From CAYMCJ01 sp964388985 (GTDB taxonomy: Bacteria > Patescibacteriota > Patescibacteriia > Patescibacteriales > CAYMCJ01), in NCBI GenBank assembly GCA_964388985.1, contig CAYMCJ010000025.1, positions 1 through 15,010 of the forward strand: DNA of 15,010 bases, written 5' to 3'. The notes beneath the pieces are model-generated. The model saw nothing but the letters and a program-made list of their open reading frames with translations, searched no databases and was not told the origin of the DNA. Position 1 is the stretch's first letter. Every line of letters begins with the position of its first letter. Positions 1-5,913 of the stretch are shown one piece after another. The translations under genes were made by a program, and so were the position numbers.

Positions 1-9
1 AATATTTAC

Positions 10-18
10 TTATCCACA
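10..18 (+). other. Single DnaA-box-like 9-mer
   Basis: TTATCCACA is an exact match to the bacterial DnaA box consensus. It is the only copy seen and lies at the window edge. One 9-mer can occur by chance, so no origin is claimed. Confidence 0.2.
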
Positions 19-22
19 GACA

Positions 23-56
23 AAAAAATAAAAAAATCACCCAATAAAGGTGATTT
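23..56 (-). terminator. Rho-independent terminator of the envelope gene run
   Basis: On the minus strand an 8-bp perfect stem (AAATCACC/GGTGATTT, 7-nt loop, 34-56) is followed directly by a T-rich tract. It sits 25 bp past the stop of the DUF2127 gene, so it should end the leftward transcript of that operon. Confidence 0.75.
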
Positions 57-81
57 ATAATATTCTTCTGTCAAATACAAA

Positions 82-567
82 TTATATTTCTTTTTTAACT
101 CGCCTGAATTCCCAGACAGTAAGCATTATCAGCAAAGCATCAAAAATAGAAAGCAAAATAAGGTAAAATTCTTGACTATAATTATAGCGATAAAGCTGAT
201 AAACGATAAAAAGAAATAGAAAAACAATCATAACCGGATAAGACCAAAGACGGCGCTTAAAAAGAAAATAAATAAGAATAACCTTTATCGCGCCATGCGA
301 AAATAAATAAAATGCGCCAAAATATTGAGCGCTGATTGATAGACTGTGGCTAAGTTTAACCAAGTAATTGGCTATAAAATCCCGCGGGTCCTCGGACAGC
401 TCAGGCCGAGTCAAAAACACTATTATTTTTTCTATTCTGGGCTGACTGGCCAGATAAAGTAAAACACCCCCGATTATTTCTAAAATCCCGTCCAAGCCTT
501 TGGCCAAAATACTGATGTTAAAAGCCTGATGAAATATTAAATCCCGTTTTTTATTATAAACCGCCAT
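82..567 (-). CDS. DUF2127 family membrane protein
   Basis: This is a 161-aa integral membrane protein with about four hydrophobic helices (roughly residues 16-40, 78-103, 107-125 and 133-153). The first helix carries the signature KGLDGILEIIGG, preceded by FHQAFNI, which I recognise as typical of the DUF2127 family of predicted membrane proteins. No catalytic residues are apparent and the function of the family is unknown. The ATG lies 3 bp after the tspO stop on the same strand, so the two are almost certainly co-transcribed and perhaps translationally coupled. No Shine-Dalgarno is visible. A clear terminator follows. Confidence 0.75.
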   Translation of the reverse strand: MAVYNKKRDLIFHQAFNISILAKGLDGILEIIGGVLLYLASQPRIEKIIVFLTRPELSEDPRDFIANYLVKLSHSLSISAQYFGAFYLFSHGAIKVILIYFLFKRRLWSYPVMIVFLFLFIVYQLYRYNYSQEFYLILLSIFDALLIMLTVWEFRRVKKEI

Positions 568-570
568 AAA

Positions 571-1038
571 TTAATTTAACTGCCAAATAAAATAATTAAG
601 CAGGGACGCAAAACTCACCCAGACAAAATAAGGAATCAAGAGATAAGTTGACCATTTATTGATTGGCCAAAATTTAAATATCAAAACAATAAGCAAAAGC
701 CAAATAATTATAATATTTAAAAAAGCCAGGCCCGGACTTTCAAGCCCAAAGAATACCAGTGACCAGCTGGCGTTAAAAAATAAATGAATCCAAAACAGCC
801 CAAAAGCCGTTTTGACTTGCTTGTCTTCTTCAATTTTCTGCCAGATTAAATAAATGCTTACACCCATTAAAATGTAAAGTAAAATCCAGGTCGGGCCAAA
901 CAGCCAATTGGGCGGGCTAAAACCCGGCTTAACCAGGGTGGCGTACCAGGTCGGTATGGCTGAAACCGTGAAAATTGAACCAATCAGCCCGGCCAGCTGC
1001 GGCAGAGCCAAAGAAATTATAAGACGTTTGTAATTCAT
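571..1038 (-). CDS. tspO: TspO/MBR family protein
   Basis: This 155-aa protein has five hydrophobic segments, the usual TspO length and topology. Family residues are present: W31-Y32, K37-P38, PPNW at 42-45, the F-x-P-x-W run at 47-51, and the N89..W92-S93..FF motif in helix 3, with a closing P126...N138 helix. TspO proteins bind tetrapyrroles and related hydrophobic ligands in the membrane and have been linked to stress responses and porphyrin handling. In an organism with few biosynthetic genes the ligand may come from a host or neighbour (inference). It sits between the nitroreductase (21 bp upstream) and the DUF2127 gene (3 bp downstream), within one leftward operon. Confidence 0.93.
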   Translation of the reverse strand: MNYKRLIISLALPQLAGLIGSIFTVSAIPTWYATLVKPGFSPPNWLFGPTWILLYILMGVSIYLIWQKIEEDKQVKTAFGLFWIHLFFNASWSLVFFGLESPGLAFLNIIIIWLLLIVLIFKFWPINKWSTYLLIPYFVWVSFASLLNYFIWQLN

Positions 1039-1059
1039 AAATTTTATTTTAAAAATTAT

Positions 1060-1524
1060 TTATTTTTTATACCCAATCGGTAAAATCGCCTGCGGTCTTA
1101 TACCGCCGCTCAACCTTAAAATAGTCTTTACTTCTTTTTCAGCAAACGCTCCTACCCAGCAGGAAGACAAACCCAGGGCTATTATGGCTAAAAACATATT
1201 TTCTATAGCCGCCGCTCCATCCTGAATTGAATATAATTTCCGGCCCCGCTCCCCATAAACCGAAGCGGTCTTAGCGGTCTCAACCGCCACCACAATTACC
1301 ACCGGCGCTTCTATTATAAAATTCTGTCTCCCGGCTGCATCTGCTAAGGCCTCTTTTTTTTCTTGTTCTTTTACAATTATAAACTCAACCGGATATATGC
1401 CGCCGGCTGATGGCGCTCGTTTACCGGCCTGAATAATTCTTTTAATCTGCTCATCCGAAACTTCTTTGGCCGGATTAAATGAACGAATACTTTTTCTTTT
1501 ATCTATAACTTGCCAAAAATCCAT
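1060..1524 (-). CDS. Nitroreductase family FMN oxidoreductase
   Basis: This 154-aa protein fits the FMN-binding nitroreductase fold. The N-terminal RKSIRSF (residues 10-16) carries the phosphate-binding arginines, and RAPSAGGIYPVEF (36-48) matches the family's APSAGN-type FMN loop. The central DGAAAIENMFLAI helix (102-114) and the final PIGYKK are also typical. Such enzymes use NAD(P)H to reduce nitro compounds, quinones or related acceptors as dimers. It is slightly shorter than common members (about 170-200 aa), so substrate cannot be inferred. It is 72 bp downstream of the phosphoesterase and 21 bp upstream of tspO, consistent with one operon. Confidence 0.88.
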   Translation of the reverse strand: MDFWQVIDKRKSIRSFNPAKEVSDEQIKRIIQAGKRAPSAGGIYPVEFIIVKEQEKKEALADAAGRQNFIIEAPVVIVVAVETAKTASVYGERGRKLYSIQDGAAAIENMFLAIIALGLSSCWVGAFAEKEVKTILRLSGGIRPQAILPIGYKK

Positions 1525-1596
1525 AATAAAAATTGATTAACTTCTAATTTCCCTGCCCGCCCACTGCTTACAGACTGAGAAAATAATTAATAATTT

Positions 1597-2733
1597 TTAA
1601 TTGTTAATTGCTAATTGCTTTAAGGTAATTACCACTATCTCCGAATACCCGGACGTGCGCATAAGCGGACCCCAGACTCCGGTGCCGCTGGAAGTATAAA
1701 TTGAAAAATCGCCTGACTGCTTTAAGCCGTAGTCATAACCGCGGTAAATTAACTTGGTAATAAACCCCAGGGGAAAAATCTGGCCCTTATGGGTATGCCC
1801 TGAAAGCATTAAATTAATGCCGGCTCTCTTAACCGCTTCAATTTGCACCGGCGAATGATACAAAAGAATTGAGGGACCGGCGCGGTCAAAGTTGTCAATC
1901 TCACTTATAGCCTGCTCTAAATCTTTCTTGTCCAAACGCTCCGGATAACTAAGCCCGATTATTTGCAGGCCGTCAGCCGCTTCCATTTCATTATTTAAAA
2001 TTCTTACCCGGGTTTTATCTAAAATATCCTTAATCTTATCCAAACCGTAATAAGTTTCATGGTTGCCGGTTATAAAATAAATCCCCTTTTCCACCTCCAG
2101 CCGGTTAAGCTCGGTAATAATGTATTCATAGCCGTCGCCTGAGCTGTCAAAAAAATCTCCGGTGATAAATACGGCTTGCGGCTGAATATCATTTACGTTA
2201 TCTATCACTTTTTTTAAAAAATCAGCTCCCAGAATATGACCCAGATGCAGGTCGGAAATCTGGACAACCTTTTTATCCCGCCAGTTATCCGGCAGATTTT
2301 TAATTATTACCTCAATTTCCCTTATTCTGGGATTAACGGCGTTATAGATGCCAAAAATCAAATAAGCAATTGCTATTATTATGGCCAAACCTCCCCATAG
2401 GCTTAAATTAATCTGCCAGCCGATTAGCCGTCCGCCCCAGACAACCGCCCAGACCAGAGCGAAAAAAAAGATTAAAGTAACCGCCAATCCCAGCCACCAA
2501 CCGGCCAGTAAATACAGGCTATTGATAAAAAAATTATTAAAATATCCGGCTAAAACAGAGGTAAGAATAAAAATAAACGGCCATAAAAAAAATATTATTA
2601 TTATAACCCTCTTTAAATCAATTGAAGTAATATTAAAAAATTTATTTAAAGAAAAATAAATAAAATAATGCGCGCCGGCTATTGTAATGACAAACAAGGC
2701 AATAAATAATATTATTATTAAAAATCTGGGCAT
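1597..2733 (-). CDS. Membrane-anchored metallophosphoesterase (YkuE-like)
   Basis: This 378-aa protein has an N-terminal block of four or five hydrophobic helices (about 1-130), then a calcineurin-like metallophosphoesterase domain. All metal-binding motifs are visible: D161-x-H163 in SDLHLG, GD193 in TGDFFD, GN224-H225-E in TGNHE, H293 in YHSP, and G312-H313-T-H315 in SGHTHKGQ. The domain should face the side opposite or next to the membrane surface; related membrane-bound enzymes act on lipid or phosphodiester substrates, but the substrate here is unknown. The last residues (LKQLAINN) are encoded by the start of a TTAATTGTTAATTGCTAATTGC low-complexity repeat, so the C-terminus has probably been remodelled by that repeat. 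The ATG at 2733 is the first plausible start. Confidence 0.92.
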   Translation of the reverse strand: MPRFLIIILFIALFVITIAGAHYFIYFSLNKFFNITSIDLKRVIIIIFFLWPFIFILTSVLAGYFNNFFINSLYLLAGWWLGLAVTLIFFFALVWAVVWGGRLIGWQINLSLWGGLAIIIAIAYLIFGIYNAVNPRIREIEVIIKNLPDNWRDKKVVQISDLHLGHILGADFLKKVIDNVNDIQPQAVFITGDFFDSSGDGYEYIITELNRLEVEKGIYFITGNHETYYGLDKIKDILDKTRVRILNNEMEAADGLQIIGLSYPERLDKKDLEQAISEIDNFDRAGPSILLYHSPVQIEAVKRAGINLMLSGHTHKGQIFPLGFITKLIYRGYDYGLKQSGDFSIYTSSGTGVWGPLMRTSGYSEIVVITLKQLAINN

Positions 2734-2765
2734 AAAATTTATTCTTTATTTTTTTATTTTTAAAA

Positions 2766-3263
2766 CTAATTACTAATCTGAAAAAATTTATTACTGCCAT
2801 TTAGACCATTGCTTTCGGCTTGAAAAATTCCTTTGCCCCCGCCTGGCGTAGCCTCTGATATGCCCGGCAAACTTACTTCTGATTTATCATCTTCTAAGTT
2901 AGCATACAAGACGCATTTTTTAGAAGCAGTAACTATATACTTATAATTAGACTCAATATCTGTACCGATTTTAGGGTCGCGAATATTTTTCGGAATATTA
3001 TTGGCATATTGCGGATAGTTAGCCTTGTATTCCTCAATTAACTCATTTAAATCATATTCCCCCGCTCCTGCTTCAGGTAACAAACAGCCAAAACTAAAAA
3101 AACGTCCAATCTGATTAATATCATTAATCCTCTTCGTATCCCGCGCCCCTGCGGTTACGCCGCCCAGATATATAAAGGCCAAAGTAGCTAAAACGCCGAT
3201 TATAGCAATAACCACTAAAATTTCAATTAAGGAAAAGCCTTGTTTGTATTTTTCTCTTTTCAC
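2766..3263 (-). CDS. Type IV pilin / pseudopilin-like protein
   Basis: This 165-aa protein begins MKREKYKQG and continues with FSLIEILVVIAIIGVLA, the class III signal. Prepilin peptidase would cut after G9, leaving F10 as the N-methylated residue and E14 as the conserved +5 glutamate, and the hydrophobic helix (10-30) would pack into a pilus or pseudopilus. The rest is a small globular domain with two cysteines (C59 and C117) that could form the usual pilin disulfide. The start is GTG at 3263; no ATG lies between the upstream stop and the signal, and aaagag precedes it. CPR genomes usually carry a minimal type IV pilus for DNA uptake or attachment. No pilus assembly genes are in this window. 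Confidence 0.9.
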   Translation of the reverse strand: MKREKYKQGFSLIEILVVIAIIGVLATLAFIYLGGVTAGARDTKRINDINQIGRFFSFGCLLPEAGAGEYDLNELIEEYKANYPQYANNIPKNIRDPKIGTDIESNYKYIVTASKKCVLYANLEDDKSEVSLPGISEATPGGGKGIFQAESNGLNGSNKFFQISN

Positions 3264-3289
3264 TCTTTTTTATTTTATAATTTACTTTT

Positions 3290-3468
3290 TTAAGCTATTA
3301 AAAAATTTATACGCTAAAATTAGACAGAGCCCAACGGCCACGAACTCAGTAAAAGCCCCTATCAAATCCCCTTTTACTACTAGATGCCTGATACCAACTC
3401 CGGCCCGGATTAATCCGCCGATTAACCAAAAATAACCAAAATATTTTTTGGGTTATTTTTTTCATCAT
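3290..3468 (-). pseudogene. Frameshifted small membrane protein ORF (~59 aa if repaired)
   Basis: Two overlapping minus-strand frames together read as one small membrane protein. From the tandem ATG at 3468/3465 the first frame gives MMKKITQKIFWLF. The second frame, open to the TAA at 3290-3292, gives FWLIGGLIRAGVG, then about 15 mixed residues and a second helix (FVAVGLCLILAYKFLIA). They join if one T is added in the T5 run read on the minus strand near 3430. The second frame has no start codon of its own. Either a sequencing or assembly slip or a real frameshift could explain this. It would be the first gene of the leftward run, 26 bp before the pilin. No family is recognised. Confidence 0.45.
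3428..3460. repeat. Inverted repeat overlapping the frameshift site
   Basis: AAAAATAACC and GGTTATTTTT form a 10-bp perfect inverted repeat around an AT-rich centre. It spans the N-terminal codons of the frameshifted membrane ORF. Strand slippage in such a hairpin with homopolymers is a plausible cause of the frame error. Confidence 0.5.
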
Positions 3469-3540
3469 TTTTTATTATTTTAATTTTTTAATTTTATAAA
3501 TTTAAAATCGTTTAGAAATTATAAATTATTTCTTACTTAC

Positions 3541-3549
3541 AGTATACCA
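3541..3549 (-). promoter_or_regulatory. Extended -10 promoter candidate for the pilin-side operon
   Basis: On the minus strand TGG TATACT forms an extended -10 element. No good -35 is evident, only a T-rich stretch. It lies about 70 bp upstream of the small membrane ORF and is back to back with the greA promoter. Confidence 0.35.
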
Positions 3550-3585
3550 TATTATAACAAACAAAAAACCACGACCCAGCGCTTG

Positions 3586-3614
3586 TTTACCATCGCCCGC
3601 ATTTAATCTATAAT
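3586..3614 (+). promoter_or_regulatory. greA promoter (TTTACC, 17 bp, TATAAT)
   Basis: TTTACC (3586-3591) and a perfect TATAAT (3609-3614) are 17 bp apart. The -10 ends only 6 nt before the greA ATG at 3621, which places the expected transcript start at or next to the A of the start codon. No Shine-Dalgarno is present, consistent with a leaderless mRNA. Confidence 0.6.
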
Positions 3615-3620
3615 AAAACT

Positions 3621-3976
3621 ATGAGAACACCGATAAGAAAACCCGGAAAATATACCGGCCTTAAACCTGACCCTTATATTACCCGGGAAAAATACAATAA
3701 ATTAAAGCTGAGTCTTGACCGTTTAATAAAAACTGACCGGCCCTTGGCTATTAAAGACGTCAAAGAGCAGGCCGCTTTTGGCGACTTTTCGGAAAATGCG
3801 GCTTACGGTATAGCTAAGGGAAAACTTCGCGGTATAAATAATAAAATTTTAAGAATAGAAGGTTATCTTAAAAACGCTATTATTATAGATGAAAATAAAA
3901 AAAGTAACACAGTTCAACTAGGAAGCATTGTTACAATTAAATCAGGCAATAAAACCAAGCAGTATAAAATCCTTGG
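3621..3976 (+). CDS. greA: Transcription elongation factor GreA, 3' part lost in gap
   Basis: The visible 118 residues cover the N-terminal coiled-coil domain and the start of the C-terminal FKBP-like domain. The coiled-coil tip GDFSENAAYGIAK (54-66) matches the GreA hallmark, with D55 and E58 at the positions of the acidic pair that coordinates the catalytic Mg2+ in the RNA polymerase secondary channel. GreA stimulates cleavage of backtracked transcripts to rescue stalled polymerase. Residues after KSNTVQLGSIVTI belong to the FKBP-like domain, and typical proteins are about 155-165 aa, so roughly 40 residues lie in the N gap. Any reading frame continued beyond the Ns is an artefact of rlmN antisense sequence. 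It is convergent with rlmN. Confidence 0.93.
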
Positions 3977-4076
3977 NNNNNNNNNNNNNNNNNNNNNNNN
4001 NNNNNNNNNNNNNNNNNNNNNNNNNNNNNNNNNNNNNNNNNNNNNNNNNNNNNNNNNNNNNNNNNNNNNNNNNNNN
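3977..4076. other. Assembly gap of 100 N
   Basis: Exactly 100 N bases, the usual placeholder for a gap of unknown size. It removes the greA 3' end and the last few codons of rlmN. The true distance, and any gene inside, cannot be known from this window. Confidence 0.99.
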
Positions 4077-5086
4077 TGCCCGCAAGCCGCCTTAATCTCA
4101 TCACCCAGGCTTTTTCTAATAGTAACGTTTATTTTATTTCTAAGTAAATAATTTTTAAATTGTCTAATCTTATCCCGGGATGAAGGCGTTAGCCCGGCCG
4201 CATTTTGATTGTAGCGTATCAAATTAACATGCAAAAGGTCTTGGCGGTCAAATAACCGAATAAATTCAGCTAATTTATCGGCGTCCGCCTTGCTGTCATT
4301 AATATTCTCAAGCATAATATACTCTAAAAAAACTTTTCGCTTGGTTTTTTCCAGATAAAAATCAAGCGCTTTTTTAATTTTGGCTAAATCAAACTGCTTA
4401 TTTACGGGCATTAACTCCGAGCGGATTTTATCCCGGGCTGAAACCAGCGATATGGCCAAATTAAGCTGGGAAAAATCTCTGGCAAAATTCTTTATTCCAT
4501 CAGGGATTCCGACAGTAGAAACTGAAATATGGCGAGCCGATAAATTAAATAACTCCGGGTCAAGCAGCTTTAAAATACTTTTTTTAACTTCATCATAATT
4601 TAAAAACGGCTCCCCCATTCCCATAAAAACTACATTTAAAAAACTGCCGCTGATTTTATTTATTCTTAAATATTGCCGCCAAAACAAAACCTGGTCGCAA
4701 ATTTCTTCCGCGCTTAAATTCCGACCCGGGCCAAAAGCGCCGGTGGCGCAAAATCTGCACCCCAAAGCGCAGCCGGCCTGGCTTGAGACGCAAGCCGACC
4801 ATTGGCCGGGCAGAGGACTTATGAGCACAGTTTCAATTTTTCGGCCATCACTTAAAACCAGCAAAGCCTTAAAGGCTTTCTTGTCTTTTGCGGCTAAAAC
4901 CTGGGCAACCGAAAAGGATAAAATATTAATTTCCCGGCCCAGTCTTTCTCTTAAATCTTTGGGAATAACAGTAATATCCGAAAAATCAGCCGCCGCCTCA
5001 ACGTAAACCGCTTTAATTATCTGCTTAAACCTGTATTTCGGCAATTTATTTTCTTCTATAAATTCACTTAAATCTTTTATTTGCAT
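4077..5086 (-). CDS. rlmN: Dual-specificity 23S rRNA/tRNA adenine-C2 methyltransferase, C-terminus in gap
   Basis: A radical SAM enzyme that methylates C2 of A2503 in 23S rRNA and A37 in some tRNAs. The [4Fe-4S]-binding C106-x3-C110-x2-C113 motif (CALGCRFC) is followed by ATGAFGPGRNLSAEEI, typical of RlmN. MGMGEP, where the SAM-binding GEP is expected, and an HISVSTVG stretch are also present. The closing KSLGDEIKAACG includes the conserved cysteine near residue 335 that forms the methylated protein intermediate. The gap starts two bases into the next codon (CA, presumably Gln of ACGQL), so only a few residues are missing. The start ATG at 5086 follows the upstream small ORF stop by 3 bp, so they are likely co-transcribed. 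Confidence 0.96.
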
Positions 5087-5089
5087 ATT

Positions 5090-5293
5090 TTATAACAAAC
5101 CCTCAAAGCTGCCTAAATATGAACTTAAGAAAGCCGGAATAACGAAAATCAGGCCGATTAAGGGCAGGACAAAACAAATAACCGAACCCCAAATTATTAT
5201 AAGAAAATACTTCCTGGTTTTTTCCACTGATTTATAAATAGCCTCAATTTTAGCCCCCTGCTCATCTAATCTTTTAATTATTTCATTTTCCAT
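5090..5293 (-). CDS. Small membrane protein with coiled N-terminus, unknown
   Basis: This 67-aa protein has a charged, probably helical N-terminal part (residues 1-27, MENEIIKRLDEQGAKIEAIY) followed by a long hydrophobic stretch (about 28-60) that could form one or two membrane helices separated by PLIG. I do not recognise a characterised family, although proteins of this shape are frequent in Patescibacteria (recollection, not checked). It ends 3 bp before rlmN on the same strand, suggesting coupling. The first helix could oligomerise or bind a partner (inference). Confidence 0.65.
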   Translation of the reverse strand: MENEIIKRLDEQGAKIEAIYKSVEKTRKYFLIIIWGSVICFVLPLIGLIFVIPAFLSSYLGSFEGLL

Positions 5294-5319
5294 AAATTTA
5301 TTTAATTTAATATTTATTT

Positions 5320-5547
5320 TTACTTCTTCATTTTTTTCTTTATGGCTTTTATTCCCACGGCTCCGGCCAATAAGCTAGCCGCGCCTATAACTCCGGCCAA
5401 TACCTGCTTCTTGGTTTTTCCATCAGCTTTATCAAACTTGCTTTTGGCCTGTCTAGCCATTTTCTTCAACTCCTCAATTCCTTTGGCAATATTGTCGCTC
5501 ATCTTACCCGGGCAACAATCTTTTGATTTTTTTACTTTTTTAGTCAT
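5320..5547 (-). CDS. Small lysine-rich protein with C-terminal glycine/alanine helix, unknown
   Basis: This 75-aa protein has a basic N-terminus with a vicinal cysteine pair (KDCCPGK, residues 10-16), a charged amphipathic middle (20-47), and a C-terminal hydrophobic helix rich in Gly and Ala (VLAGVIGAASLLAGAVGI, 49-66) flanked by KAIKKKMKK. The pattern suggests a tail-inserted membrane helix or a glycine-zipper self-association segment. No family is recognised. It lies between ywbE (17 bp upstream) and the 67-aa membrane protein (26 bp downstream), all on the minus strand. Confidence 0.6.
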   Translation of the reverse strand: MTKKVKKSKDCCPGKMSDNIAKGIEELKKMARQAKSKFDKADGKTKKQVLAGVIGAASLLAGAVGIKAIKKKMKK

Positions 5548-5564
5548 AAATTTATATTTAATAA

Positions 5565-5756
5565 TTAATAAATAATCTGCGCCCGACCAACCTGGCCGGT
5601 TGCCAGCCGCACTTTTATTCCGTGGGGATGAAATGAAGAATTGGTTAAAATCTCCGCCACCGCTCCCCGGGTTAATTTCCCGCTTCCCTGGTTAGGCTTT
5701 TCTACCACCCCTACCTCTAAGCCAACCCTTATATTGTCTCTATTTTTGGAGTCCAT
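5565..5756 (-). CDS. ywbE: YwbE family protein (DUF2196)
   Basis: This complete 63-aa protein matches the YwbE family nearly end to end: IRVGLEVGVVEKPNQGSGKLTRG (residues 9-31) and TNSSFHPHGIKVRLATGQVGRAQ are the hallmarks, including the HPHGIKVRL core. The family has a small beta-rich fold with no established biochemical role. It is the first of a leftward run (ywbE, 75 aa, 67 aa, rlmN) with short gaps. It starts at the only suitable ATG, just after a spacer rich in TTAATTGTTAA words. Confidence 0.9.
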   Translation of the reverse strand: MDSKNRDNIRVGLEVGVVEKPNQGSGKLTRGAVAEILTNSSFHPHGIKVRLATGQVGRAQIIY

Positions 5757-5805
5757 ATAGGCTAATTGTTAATTGTTAAATGTTAATTTGTTAACTGTTA
5801 ATTAA
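5757..5805. repeat. TTAATTGTTAA low-complexity spacer
   Basis: The spacer repeats variants of AATTGTTAAT. Similar words occur near 1590-1615, 8341-8366, 10369-10392, 12656-12670 and 12750-12760, always between genes or at a gene end. They look like dispersed intergenic repeats typical of this genome type. Confidence 0.55.
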
Positions 5806-5829
5806 TTATTCTCTGGCGCCCATAATTAT
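5796..5829. repeat. 34-bp direct repeat, copy 1 (3' end of mini-ORF 1)
   Basis: This 34-bp stretch (core CTCTGGCGCCCATAATTAT) is identical to 8452-8485. It encodes, on the minus strand, the ending IIMGARE-stop of both mini-ORFs and the first bases downstream. Confidence 0.85.
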
Positions 5830-5901
5830 CGCCGCCGCCACGATAACAATTATAATTATACCGCCAATTATTGATAGCGTAAATTTAAAAATTAAAAAGG
5901 T
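5806..5901 (-). other. Mini-ORF 1: hydrophobic peptide without AUG, ends IIMGARE
   Basis: An open frame of 31 codons between two TAA stops. Its last 21 residues are IIGGIIIIVIVAAAIIMGARE, a single membrane helix with a short charged tail. It has no ATG, GTG or TTG near the front; an AUA or AUU start would be needed. A related peptide with the same end is encoded at 8462-8533. It lies just past the M13 peptidase stop, on the same strand. Whether it is translated is unknown. Confidence 0.35.
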
Positions 5902-5913
5902 TTAATAATTTTT

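Noticed and set aside
1..20. Replication origin near the left edge
   Set aside because: Only one DnaA-box 9-mer, with no dnaA/dnaN genes or box cluster visible.
2381..2659. Plus-strand frame of 92 codons inside the phosphoesterase gene
   Set aside because: Antisense to a well-supported gene; the translation is basic, low-complexity and has no domain.
3244..3435. Plus-strand 63-codon frame near the pilin start
   Set aside because: It is the shadow of the minus-strand membrane ORF and the pilin start, with Pro/Lys-rich junk sequence.
3977..5086. Frames crossing the N gap (greA extension and rlmN extension)
   Set aside because: The residues after the Ns are antisense of the other gene. Both proteins are truncated by the gap and nothing is known across it.
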